Source: Actinoplanes couchii
GTDB lineage: Bacteria; Actinomycetota; Actinomycetes; Mycobacteriales; Micromonosporaceae
DNA length: 64,000 nt
Reading direction: 5' to 3'
NCBI RefSeq assembly: GCF_016862075.1
Contig: NZ_BOMG01000035.1
Span: forward strand, 62,001 to 126,000
The notes beneath the pieces were generated by a model. The model ran no database searches, was not told where the DNA came from, and worked only from the letters and a program-made list of their open reading frames with translations. Made by a program: the position numbers and the translations under genes. Shown here in pieces: positions 34,471 to 42,405 of this stretch; the first letter of the stretch is position 1, and every line of letters begins with the position of its first letter.

Positions 34471-34903
34471 CAAGAACCCCACCGAAGCCACCACCCGCCC
34501 CCGCGACGCCGCCCTCGGCTCCGGGCTGGGCCGGGTGCTCCTGCTCGTCTACGGCGTGTTCGCCCTGTCCGCGAGCGCCCGGGCCCTGGTCCAGATCACC
34601 ACGCACTTCGACGAGGCCCCGCTGGCGTACCTGCTGTCCGGGTTCGCCGGGCTGGTCTACGTCGCCGCCACCGTGGGCCTGGCCCGGGGCGGGTCGACCG
34701 GCCGGCTGATCGCCCTGGTCAGCTGCACCATCGAGCTGGTCGGCGTGCTGGCGATCGGCACCCTGACCGTGGTGGACAGCGTCGACTTCCCGGACGCCAC
34801 CGTCTGGTCGAATTTCGGCAGCGGTTACGGCTACGTCCCGCTGGTGCTGCCGTTCATCGGTCTCTGGTGGATCTGGCGGCACAAACCCGAGAAGGCTCAG
34901 TAA
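34463..34903 (+). CDS. Integral membrane protein, 146 residues
   Basis: Four membrane helices (about 23-40, 55-75, 83-106, 124-140) after a short charged N-terminus (MPDKNPTEATTRPRDAALGSG). The ATG lies inside the preceding gene (8-bp overlap), so the two are translationally coupled. The C-terminus ends in a basic IWRHKPEKAQ. The stop overlaps the convergent YgiC-like gene end by 7 bp. Function unknown. Confidence 0.75.
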   Translation: MPDKNPTEATTRPRDAALGSGLGRVLLLVYGVFALSASARALVQITTHFDEAPLAYLLSGFAGLVYVAATVGLARGGSTGRLIALVSCTIELVGVLAIGTLTVVDSVDFPDATVWSNFGSGYGYVPLVLPFIGLWWIWRHKPEKAQ

Positions 34904-36360
34904 TCGCTCTCGATGGCGTGCGGCACGAAGTTGCACCCGTTGTTGGTGACCAGGCCGGCGTCGCCGAGCCCTTCCCGGATGCCCATTCCGGCGGGCTCGC
35001 CGTCGATCAGCCAGGCGCCGATCACCGGGTGCACCGTGCCCTCCAGCCCTTCGAAGGACGGCAGCTCACACAGCTCCTGGACGACGAAACGGCCGTCCCT
35101 GCCGTACTCGGACGGTGAGGTGGTGATCTGTTTCCCGTCCTTGACCAGGGTCACCGATCCACCTTCCCGACCCCAGACCGGCTTTTTCGCGTACGACGTG
35201 AGAGTGGCCGCCTTGGACGATTCCGCGAAATACGACGGCAACAGGTATTTCGCCCGTTCCGGGTCGTCGCCGAACAGTTTCCAGAGCACCGGCAGCAGTG
35301 CCTTGTTGCCGAGCAGCGCCGCCTTGTAGGGCGGTTCGATCCAGACCGTGCCGCGTTTCTCCGGGTCGGCCATGTTCCGGAAGAAGGCCTTGCCGCCCTC
35401 CTCGTGCCAGAACCATTCCCACGGGTAGAGCATGAAGATGACGTCGATCGGCTCGGACTTGTGCTCCTGGCCCGGCGCCGGCACGAACAGCACCCGGTCC
35501 CCGGCGACGTCCCAGCCGATCTGGCTCATCGCGATGAGTTCGACCGGGTAACCGGCCTCCTCGGCGGTGGCCATCAGGTAGGCGACGTTCATCCGGTCCT
35601 CGCCGGAGGTCTCCGACGTCTCGTACGCGAAGAAGATCTTGGGTTTGGCCGGCAGCCACGGACGGGCCTCGCGCAGCTTGTCGATGTTGCGCCGCCACGC
35701 GCCCGGGTCGCCGGGCTCGCCCGGGGTGGCCTCCCAGCCGACCAGCCGCTCGTGGATCGAATTCCACTGCCGCCACTCGTGCTGGGTGACGCCGGTCTGA
35801 TCCATCCAGTGCCACTGGATGACCGCGGCCTCGACCAGCGAGGTGGGCGTCTGCGCGTTCAACTCCAGCAGTCGCGGCACAGTTCCGGCCCCGTTGTACC
35901 AGAGATCGAACCGGCCGTAGACGGTCGGCGAATAATCCGGCGTCTGCATCGGCAGGCGCATGTCCGGGTCCTTGTCGGAGTGCGTCCACGTCTCCGCGTC
36001 GCCGTCGAACCAGGTCCGGATGATCTGCTCGTGCGCGTACTCCGGGATGCCGATCTTGCTCAGGAAGCAGCTCTCGGCGCCGCAGACGGACCCGAAGAAG
36101 CCCTTCTTACGGCCCTCGACGGTGTGCCGCGGGCACTGCCGGACCATCCAGTCGCCGGCCTCCATGCACATCGCGTACAGCGTCGTGGTGGCGGTCTCCA
36201 GCTCCTCGATCTCGGCCGCGGTGAAGTCGTAGTACGGCCCCTCGTGCCAGTACGAATACGTGGTCCCGTCCGGCAGGACGTCGTCGTTGTACGTCAGGCC
36301 GAGGCTGTAGTTGGTCAGCCGCCATCCGTCGCGAACCGGGCCGTGAGGAATCCGTCGCAT
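34897..36360 (-). CDS. Glutathionylspermidine-synthase-like ATP-grasp ligase (YgiC-type)
   Basis: A 487-residue protein of the GSP_synth family: N-terminal pre-ATP-grasp region (SYWHEGPYYDFTAAEIEELETATTTLYAMC), then YGRFDLWYNGAGTVPRLLELNAQTPTSLVEAAVIQWHWMDQ and a C-terminal ATP-grasp part (WIEPPYKAALLGNKALLPVLWKLF, KPVWGREGGSVTLV). E. coli YgiC and YjfC belong here, and their activity is unresolved; amide ligation by ATP is the family chemistry. It follows a YgiB-like secreted protein gene by 15 bp, matching the ygiB-ygiC arrangement. The true substrate is unknown. Confidence 0.9.
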   Translation of the reverse strand: MRRIPHGPVRDGWRLTNYSLGLTYNDDVLPDGTTYSYWHEGPYYDFTAAEIEELETATTTLYAMCMEAGDWMVRQCPRHTVEGRKKGFFGSVCGAESCFLSKIGIPEYAHEQIIRTWFDGDAETWTHSDKDPDMRLPMQTPDYSPTVYGRFDLWYNGAGTVPRLLELNAQTPTSLVEAAVIQWHWMDQTGVTQHEWRQWNSIHERLVGWEATPGEPGDPGAWRRNIDKLREARPWLPAKPKIFFAYETSETSGEDRMNVAYLMATAEEAGYPVELIAMSQIGWDVAGDRVLFVPAPGQEHKSEPIDVIFMLYPWEWFWHEEGGKAFFRNMADPEKRGTVWIEPPYKAALLGNKALLPVLWKLFGDDPERAKYLLPSYFAESSKAATLTSYAKKPVWGREGGSVTLVKDGKQITTSPSEYGRDGRFVVQELCELPSFEGLEGTVHPVIGAWLIDGEPAGMGIREGLGDAGLVTNNGCNFVPHAIESDY

Positions 36361-36375
36361 CGGTGTTGAAACCCC

Positions 36376-36777
36376 TTAAGAACCGGACTTGCTACCGCTG
36401 TAGCCGCTGCCACCCTTGCCGACGACACTGGTCTTCACCGTGCCGTTGCTGATCTTGCCACTCGACGGCAACCCGAACTTGGAGCGGGACACCTTGTCGT
36501 TGTAGGCGAACTTGCTGCCGCCGGCCGGCAGCTTCGTCCCGACCGGGTAACCCGACCGGTAACCCGAGGAGTGCCAGATGAAGAATCCGCCACCACCGCC
36601 GCCACCGTTGTTGTCATCGTCGCAGTAGTCCTCGTCGACGATGACGCCATTGGAGTCGGCGCAGTAGAAACCCTCGTCCGTGTATTCGTCGTTGTCGCAC
36701 GCGGCCGTACCGCCCGCGGCCAGCAGGAGGAAGGTGCTGGTCAACGATATGGTTCGGGAACTCATGCGTCGGTTCAT
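36376..36777 (-). CDS. Secreted YgiB-like low-complexity protein
   Basis: A 133-residue protein with an N-terminal signal (TISLTSTFLLLAAGGTAAC) ending in a Cys27 that could be lipidated, although the lipobox (TAAC) is imperfect. Two more Cys lie in CADSNGVIVDEDYC, then a glycine run and GFFIWHSSGYRSGYPVG, and a Ser/Gly/Lys tail. This layout (Cys segment, aromatic-Gly segment, Ser/Gly tail) recalls YgiB (DUF1190), encoded next to YgiC in E. coli. Similarity is of form, not proven homology. It lies 15 bp before the YgiC-like gene and is probably its surface partner. Confidence 0.7.
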   Translation of the reverse strand: MNRRMSSRTISLTSTFLLLAAGGTAACDNDEYTDEGFYCADSNGVIVDEDYCDDDNNGGGGGGGFFIWHSSGYRSGYPVGTKLPAGGSKFAYNDKVSRSKFGLPSSGKISNGTVKTSVVGKGGSGYSGSKSGS

Positions 36778-36824
36778 GATTTCTTTGTAACTCTTCTCAG
36801 CAAGTTGCCAGCAACTTCGACCGG

Positions 36825-37586
36825 TCAGTCCTGTGGGCCACCGGCGACATAGATCACCTGGCCGGTGACAAATCCGGCACCTTCACTGACCAGGAACGAC
36901 ACCGTGTTCGCCACGTCTTCGGGACGGCCCGCGCGGGCGACGGGAATCTGGCTCACGGTCGCCTTCTCGAAGTCGGCGAAGTCTACGCCGATCCGGGCCG
37001 CCGTCGCCCTCGTCATATCGGTCACGATGAAGCCGGGCGCGACCGCGTTCGCGGTGATGCCGAACTTGCCCAGCTCGATCGCGAGCGTCTTGGTGAAGCC
37101 CTGCAGACCGGCTTTCGCGGCGGCGTAGTTGGCCTGCCCGCGGTTGCCGAGAGCGGACGTGCTGGACAGGCTGACGATCCGCCCGTAACCCGCGTCGACC
37201 ATGTGTTTCTGCACTGCCTTGCTGAACAGGAAGGCGCCGCGCAGGTGCACCGACATCACGGTGTCCCAGTCGTCCTCGGACATCTTGAAGAGCAGATTGT
37301 CGCGCAGCACACCGGCGTTGTTGACCAGCACCGCCGGCGGGCCCAGCTCGGCGGCGGTGCGCTCGACGGCCGCCGCCACCTGACCCGAATCGGCCACGTC
37401 GGCGCCGATCGCGATCGCCCGGCCACCCGCCTCGACGATCGCCGCGACGGTCTCGGCCCCGGATTTCTCGTCCAGGTCGACGACCGCGACGGCGAGACCG
37501 TCGGAGGCGAGTTTGCGGGCGATCGCCGCGCCGATGCCGCGAGCGGCACCGGTGACGATCGCGACGCGAGGTGCGGACTGCGACAT
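36825..37586 (-). CDS. SDR-family oxidoreductase (FabG-like)
   Basis: A 253-residue classical short-chain dehydrogenase. The cofactor motif TGAARGIG is at about residues 12-19, NNAG follows, the catalytic Ser is in VSLSSTSALGNRGQANYAAAK with Tyr/Lys of YAAAK, and the C-terminus has the usual GFVTGQVIYVAGG. Reduces 3-oxoacyl or related carbonyls. The ATG at 37586 has AGGAGG 6 bases upstream. It lies in the minus-strand run between the GH13 enzyme and the YgiB-like gene. Confidence 0.92.
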   Translation of the reverse strand: MSQSAPRVAIVTGAARGIGAAIARKLASDGLAVAVVDLDEKSGAETVAAIVEAGGRAIAIGADVADSGQVAAAVERTAAELGPPAVLVNNAGVLRDNLLFKMSEDDWDTVMSVHLRGAFLFSKAVQKHMVDAGYGRIVSLSSTSALGNRGQANYAAAKAGLQGFTKTLAIELGKFGITANAVAPGFIVTDMTRATAARIGVDFADFEKATVSQIPVARAGRPEDVANTVSFLVSEGAGFVTGQVIYVAGGPQD

Positions 37587-37637
37587 TGCGGCCTCCTGCA
37601 TCGATTGCCCTGTTCCCGGGCCCGATGCTAATCGCCG

Positions 37638-39284
37638 TCAGGCGGTTCTGCGCATCCGGATCCAGCGATAACCATGGCCCTCGACCCGGATCTTGGAGAA
37701 ATCGCCCAGATCCGGGTACTGCTGATCGGCGAGCACGTCGTTCGGGAAATCGGCCTCCGCGGCCAGCTCGCTCAGATCCACCTCACCCGCCTCGGTGCCC
37801 AGATTGTGCAGGAACAGCATGGTTCCGGTGTCGGCGTCGGCCCGGTGCACCAGGATGCCGCGGGGCGCCGGGACGTCGACGTGGGTGCACGACCCGCCAC
37901 CGATCTCTGGCGCTTCCCGGAGAGTCCGGATCATCCGCTCGAACCACGACAGCAGCGACTTCGGGTCGTGCCGTTGCAGGGTGGCGTTGACCGTCTCGTA
38001 CCCGTACTCGCCCTCGTTGATCACCGGGCGGATCAGGTCCTTCGGGTCGGCCGCGGAGAACCCGCCGTTCTTGGTCGCGTTCCACTGCATCGGCGTACGG
38101 ATGGCGTACCGGCCGTCCTGGTCGAGGTCCTCCCCCATCCCGATCTCCTCGCCGTACCGCAGCACCGGGGTGCCGCGCAGGCTGAACTGGAGCGCGTAGG
38201 CCAGCTCGAGCCGTCGGCGGTCGTTGCCGAGCATCGGCGCCAGCCGGCGGCGGATGCCCCGGCCGTACAGCTGCATGTTCTCGTCCGGCCCGAACTCGTC
38301 GAGGACGTCCTTCTTCTGCTCGGCGGTGAGCCGGGACAGGTCGATCTCGTCGTGGTTGCGCAGGAAGGTGGCCCACTGACCGCCCTCCGGCAGCTCCGGG
38401 GTGTCGCGCAGCGCGTCGATCAGCGGCTCGGCGTCCCGCCGGGCCAGCGAGAGCACCAGCCGGGCGTTCATCATGAAGTCGAACAGCATGTGGATGCGGT
38501 TGCCGGAGCCGCCCTCGTCACCGAAGAAGCGGACCAGCGAATCCGGCTCCACGTTGGCCTCGGCCAGCAGGACCGCGTCGCCCTTGCGCCACTGCACGTG
38601 CTGGCGCAGGTCGCTGAGGAAGTCGAAGTCCATCGGCGAGGACGGGTTGCCCGGCTCGGTCTGCTCGATGATGAACGGCACCGCGTCCATCCGGAACCCG
38701 GCCACCCCGAGCTGCAGCCAGAACGCGCAGATCTTCTTGATCTCCGCGCGGACCGCCGGGTTGTTGATGTTCAGGTCCGGCTGGAACTTGTAGAACCGGT
38801 GGTAGTACCAGAGCTTCGCGGTCCGGTCGTAGCTCCACGTCTCGTCCTGCTCGCCGGGGAAGACCATGCCCTGGTTGCGGTCCGCCGGTTCGGTCTCGCT
38901 CCAGACGAACCAGTCGCGGTACGGCGAATCGGGCGACGACCGCGCCGACTGGAACCACGGGTGCTGGTCCGACGTGTGGTTGACCACCAGATCGATGATC
39001 ACCTTGATGCCCCGGTTGGCAGCCTGGTGCAGCAGCTCGGCGAAGTCGCCCAGGGTGCCGAACCGGGGGTCCACGTTGTAGAAGTCGGACACGTCGTAAC
39101 CGTCGTCCTTGCCCGGCGACGGGTGGATCGGGTTCAGCCAGAGACAGTTGATCCCGAGCCGGGCCAGATAGTCGAGCCGGCCGATCAGACCGCGGATGTC
39201 ACCGCAGCCGTCACCGTCGGAATCGGCGAACGAGTCGATGTCGAGGCAGTAGACGACGGCCTTGGAATACCAGCGGTCACTCAT
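37638..39284 (-). CDS. GH13 alpha-glucan enzyme, trehalose-synthase-like
   Basis: A 548-residue (beta/alpha)8 enzyme. Conserved regions are present: DLVVNHTSDQHPWF, GFRMDAVPF with nucleophile Asp200, LLAEANVEP with acid/base Glu242, and FLRNHDEIDL with stabiliser Asp312. The HDE motif and the LGINCLWLNPIHPSPGKDDGYDVSDF start match trehalose synthase (maltose isomerising) and related GH13 enzymes more than secreted amylases. There is no signal peptide, so it is cytosolic. It overlaps the upstream membrane-protein gene by 8 bp and belongs to the PadR-led run. Confidence 0.88.
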   Translation of the reverse strand: MSDRWYSKAVVYCLDIDSFADSDGDGCGDIRGLIGRLDYLARLGINCLWLNPIHPSPGKDDGYDVSDFYNVDPRFGTLGDFAELLHQAANRGIKVIIDLVVNHTSDQHPWFQSARSSPDSPYRDWFVWSETEPADRNQGMVFPGEQDETWSYDRTAKLWYYHRFYKFQPDLNINNPAVRAEIKKICAFWLQLGVAGFRMDAVPFIIEQTEPGNPSSPMDFDFLSDLRQHVQWRKGDAVLLAEANVEPDSLVRFFGDEGGSGNRIHMLFDFMMNARLVLSLARRDAEPLIDALRDTPELPEGGQWATFLRNHDEIDLSRLTAEQKKDVLDEFGPDENMQLYGRGIRRRLAPMLGNDRRRLELAYALQFSLRGTPVLRYGEEIGMGEDLDQDGRYAIRTPMQWNATKNGGFSAADPKDLIRPVINEGEYGYETVNATLQRHDPKSLLSWFERMIRTLREAPEIGGGSCTHVDVPAPRGILVHRADADTGTMLFLHNLGTEAGEVDLSELAAEADFPNDVLADQQYPDLGDFSKIRVEGHGYRWIRMRRTA

Positions 39285-40266
39285 GCGCCCTTACATGACC
39301 GGCCCTCCGGAGGGCGAAACGTTCCCGGGCGCGCAGTCCGGCGAGCCCGAGGGCGAACGCCACGACCGGGCTCAGCAGCGTGATCGTGACCACGGCGGAC
39401 ACCAGTGCCGGGGTGATCTCGGTGCGGAACATCATCTGCGACTGCCACATCGTGATGAAGACGAACTGGACGGCGAAGACCGTCGCGCCGAGCACCACGA
39501 TCCGCTCCCGGGCCGGAGACGGCGCGGCCAGCGCCGCCGCCACCAGCAGCAGGCCGGGGACCTGGAACGTCAGCACGCTCGAGGAGAGCATCGGCGCCGC
39601 GAGGGAGAGGACATTCGCACCGATCATGACCAGCGCCGCGGCGCTGACCAGGACGACTCCACGACCCCCGAGCACCGCACGGGCCGGCCGGCCGGTGGAC
39701 GCGGCCCGGAACAGCACCACCACCAGAACGGCGGCGACCAGCATCCAGATCATGCGCATCGACTGCCATGGCGCCAGATCCACCCAGAACGCCAGCGCAC
39801 CGGCCTGGACCAGCACCCCGGCCACCGCCAGCCCGCTCGTCACCCGGCGCAGGCCGAGCAGGGCCGCGACCACCACCAGCAGCCAGATCGCACTCCGGGC
39901 CGCCGGGTCGGCCAACAGCAGACCCGGCACGCCGTGGGCCTCCAGCAGGTCGCCGTGCCGCCACATCCGGCCCAGGCCCTCGACCAGGCGGCTGAACCCG
40001 GCGCCGGCCAGAGCCAGCGCGGCGAACAGGGCGGCGACCGAGGCGGCGTCGCGCCACCCCGTACCCCGCTGGGAGGAGAAGGCCCGGCCCAGGCGGGCCG
40101 AGAGGCCGGCGCGGACCAGGTCCACCGCATCGGCCGCGGCCGGGAAACGGCGGCCGGGCTCGGCACCGGACATCAGCACGGCGACCATCTCCTCCTCGTA
40201 GGCGGCCCGGTGGCCGACCGGATAGACCCGCAACAGGCTGCGGTAACGCATCTCCAGAGCGGTCAT
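39277..40266 (-). CDS. Multi-pass membrane protein encoded with PadR
   Basis: A 329-residue protein. The N-terminal 60 residues (EMRYRSLLRVYPVGHRAAYEEEMVAVLMSG) resemble the permease-prefix domain seen in actinobacterial proteins encoded next to PadR regulators. About seven or eight membrane helices follow from residue 73. The ORF overlaps padR by 4 bp and the GH13 gene by 8 bp. Transported substrate, if any, is unknown. Confidence 0.8.
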   Translation of the reverse strand: MTALEMRYRSLLRVYPVGHRAAYEEEMVAVLMSGAEPGRRFPAAADAVDLVRAGLSARLGRAFSSQRGTGWRDAASVAALFAALALAGAGFSRLVEGLGRMWRHGDLLEAHGVPGLLLADPAARSAIWLLVVVAALLGLRRVTSGLAVAGVLVQAGALAFWVDLAPWQSMRMIWMLVAAVLVVVLFRAASTGRPARAVLGGRGVVLVSAAALVMIGANVLSLAAPMLSSSVLTFQVPGLLLVAAALAAPSPARERIVVLGATVFAVQFVFITMWQSQMMFRTEITPALVSAVVTITLLSPVVAFALGLAGLRARERFALRRAGHVRAHE

Positions 40267-40610
40267 GCGGGCGAACCTCCGAGCTGGGGACGGCGGGCGC
40301 TCAGGCGGCGCTCGGCGATGGTCGCCTGGGCACGCAGGCGGGCGGTCTCGGTGGCCAGGGCCTGCTCGCCGGCGCCGGTCAGCCGGTAGTAACGCCGCAG
40401 CCGGGACTGCACGACCTCTTCCCGGTCGACCTCGATCAGGCCCTCGGCGCGCAACCGGTCGAGCGCCGCGTAGAGGGTGCCGGCCCGCAGGCGCACCCGG
40501 CCGCCGGTCATCGCGGCCACGTCCTCGATCACGGCGTAACCGTGCCGGGGCTCCTCGGCCAGCGCGGTGAGGACGAGGAACGTCGGCTCCCGCATCGGAC
40601 TGTCAGTCAT
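40263..40610 (-). CDS. PadR-family transcriptional regulator
   Basis: A 115-residue winged-helix protein. Typical PadR motifs are FLVLTALAEEPRHGYAVIEDVAAMTGGRVRLRAGTLYAALDRLRAEGLI and LRRYYRLTGAGEQALATETARL. It heads a minus-strand run (membrane protein, GH13, SDR, YgiB-like, YgiC-like). TATGCT ends 6 bases before the ATG, and a perfect dyad lies over the same promoter, so it probably autoregulates. The inducer is unknown. Confidence 0.93.
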   Translation of the reverse strand: MTDSPMREPTFLVLTALAEEPRHGYAVIEDVAAMTGGRVRLRAGTLYAALDRLRAEGLIEVDREEVVQSRLRRYYRLTGAGEQALATETARLRAQATIAERRLSARRPQLGGSPA

Positions 40611-40616
40611 GTCAGG

Positions 40617-40640
40617 AGCATATACCGATGACGGGTATAT
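40617..40640 (-). promoter_or_regulatory. PadR operator and leaderless -10
   Basis: ATATACC (40620-40626) and GGTATAT (40634-40640) form a perfect 7-bp dyad with a 7-base spacer, overlapping TATGCT (40622 to 40617) which ends 6 bases before padR's ATG. PadR proteins commonly bind AT-rich dyads over their own promoter. Confidence 0.65.
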
Positions 40641-40709
40641 ACGTCGAGGGGTTTCCCGGGCAGGTTACGGGTAAGTGAACGGACCGGACCTGGGGAAGAG
40701 GGTGGGCAC

Positions 40710-41351
40710 ATGGCCGACGGCAATCTCGGCGGGTTGGCCGGCTGGGTCGCCTCGGTGATCGACTCGATGGGCGAGATCGGCGTCGGCCTGCTGGTGGCGC
40801 TGGAGAACCTGATCCCGCCGATTCCCAGCGAGATCGTCCTGTCGATGGCCGGTTACCTGGCCAGTGAGGGCCGGGTCAACCTGATCCTGGTCTGGTTCAC
40901 CGCGACCCTCGGCGCGCTGGCCGGCGCGGTCGCGCTCTACTGGCTCGGCCGGGGCCTGGGCGAGGAACGGCTCAAACACTGGCTGGACCGGATCCCGCTG
41001 GTCGATCCGGACGATCTGGAGAAGGCGGACCGCTGGTTCGAGAAGCACGCCAAGGCCGCGGTGCTGTTCGGGCGCTGTGCCCCCGTCGTGCGCAGCCTGG
41101 TCTCGATCCCGGCCGGCGCCAACCACATGCCGATGGGCCAGTTCATCGTCTTCACCACGATCGGCAGCGGGGTGTGGAACGCGCTCTTCGTCGGCGCCGG
41201 CTTCGCACTCGGCTCCCGCTGGCAGGACGTGGAGAAGTACGCGCACTGGTTCGACTACGCGATCTGGGCGTTCTTCGTGGTCGCGATCGGATCCTGGGTG
41301 GTCAAGAAGGTGCGCAAGCGGCGGCAGCGCGCCGCCGCCCACGACCGGTAG
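40710..41351 (+). CDS. DedA-family membrane protein
   Basis: A 213-residue protein. GLLVALENLIPPIPSEIVLSMAGYLA near the N-terminus and GRCAPVVRSLVSIPAGANHMPMGQFIVFTTIGSGVWNALFVGAGFALG are the DedA/SNARE-associated signatures, including the conserved Arg residues and GxxxG-rich helices. DedA proteins recycle or flip lipid carriers such as undecaprenyl phosphate. It is adjacent, without gap, to the convergent GH18 gene. Confidence 0.95.
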   Translation: MADGNLGGLAGWVASVIDSMGEIGVGLLVALENLIPPIPSEIVLSMAGYLASEGRVNLILVWFTATLGALAGAVALYWLGRGLGEERLKHWLDRIPLVDPDDLEKADRWFEKHAKAAVLFGRCAPVVRSLVSIPAGANHMPMGQFIVFTTIGSGVWNALFVGAGFALGSRWQDVEKYAHWFDYAIWAFFVVAIGSWVVKKVRKRRQRAAAHDR

Positions 41352-42350
41352 TCAGAATTTCGCGGCCTCGGTGGTGAAGGCCCAGTCGTCCTGCTCGATA
41401 CCGGAGCAGTCCGAGGTCACCTCCCCGGTGGTGCACCCGCGGTCCCGGTTGACCGACCACACGGAGAGCCGGGCCAGACCGTTCGCCGAGGCGTACTCCC
41501 GGATCTCGGCGAAGGTCGCCAGGGTGGTCACCTCTTTCTGGTCGGAGATCCCGTTCATCGCCGAGATGCCCATGTGGCTGTACGCCTCGGCCTCGGTGTA
41601 CCCGAACACCTCGATCAACTCGTCCCGCAGACCTTCGGTGGCGCCGACCGTCGTGGCGTAGATGTCGGTGCCCTCGGCGATGTTGAACGGCATCTGGGTG
41701 AAGACGTCGATGCCCGCCTCCAGCTCGGCGGCCCGGGCGATCAGCCGCTGCCCGTCGGCGTTCGGGCCGGTCGCCGTGGTGCTGAAGGTGAGGATCGTGG
41801 TCAGGCCCGGGTTGGCCGCCTTGACCAGTTTCAGCGCCTCCAGGATCCGGTCCTGGACGTCGTGGTCCTGGAACTCGTCGGCGTTCTCGATGTCGATGTC
41901 GATGGTGGTCGTGCCGGTCGCGTCGATCACCTTCTGGTACGCCCCGGCCAGGTCCTCGGCCGTCGAGCACGCCGGGCCCAGCTTGTCGCCGCTCCAGCCA
42001 CCGATCGACGGGATCACCTCCGCGCCGGCCGCCTCGATCTTCGCGATGGCCTCCTCGTGCACCCCGCCGGTCAGCCCGGTCTCGCCGGCCCAGACCGGCT
42101 CACAGCCCTGCCCGGCGACGACGAAGGCCAGAGTGAACGCCTTGACCCCGGTCGCTTCGATCACCTCGGCCGGGTCGGGCGCGTCACCCCAGCCCGGATA
42201 GAGGTAGGGGGCGGCGGGCATGCTCGTGCTCTCTGTTTCCACGGCGCCGGTGGACCCGGCACCGGTCGTCCCGGCGTTGGAGATCGCTACCGGGATGATC
42301 GCGGCGGTCAGTGCGACCGCCGCGATCGCGAGCTTCCAGCTCAGCTTCAC
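41352..42350 (-). CDS. Secreted GH18 chitinase-like hydrolase
   Basis: A 332-residue protein. The N-terminal signal-anchor (about 5-25) precedes a TIM barrel with SIGGWSG (the SxGG motif, 115-121) and TTTIDIDIENAD, where Asp151, Asp153 and Glu155 match the DxDxE catalytic motif. These cleave beta-1,4-GlcNAc chains by substrate assistance. Start is GTG at 42350 with AGGAG 5 bases upstream. No carbohydrate-binding module is present. A GH16 gene lies 55 bp upstream on the same strand. Confidence 0.9.
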   Translation of the reverse strand: MKLSWKLAIAAVALTAAIIPVAISNAGTTGAGSTGAVETESTSMPAAPYLYPGWGDAPDPAEVIEATGVKAFTLAFVVAGQGCEPVWAGETGLTGGVHEEAIAKIEAAGAEVIPSIGGWSGDKLGPACSTAEDLAGAYQKVIDATGTTTIDIDIENADEFQDHDVQDRILEALKLVKAANPGLTTILTFSTTATGPNADGQRLIARAAELEAGIDVFTQMPFNIAEGTDIYATTVGATEGLRDELIEVFGYTEAEAYSHMGISAMNGISDQKEVTTLATFAEIREYASANGLARLSVWSVNRDRGCTTGEVTSDCSGIEQDDWAFTTEAAKF

Positions 42351-42405
42351 GGGGGCTCCTCTCGGTTACCCGGCTCGACGCATCGGCCGGGCCCCCGCGA
42401 TACCG

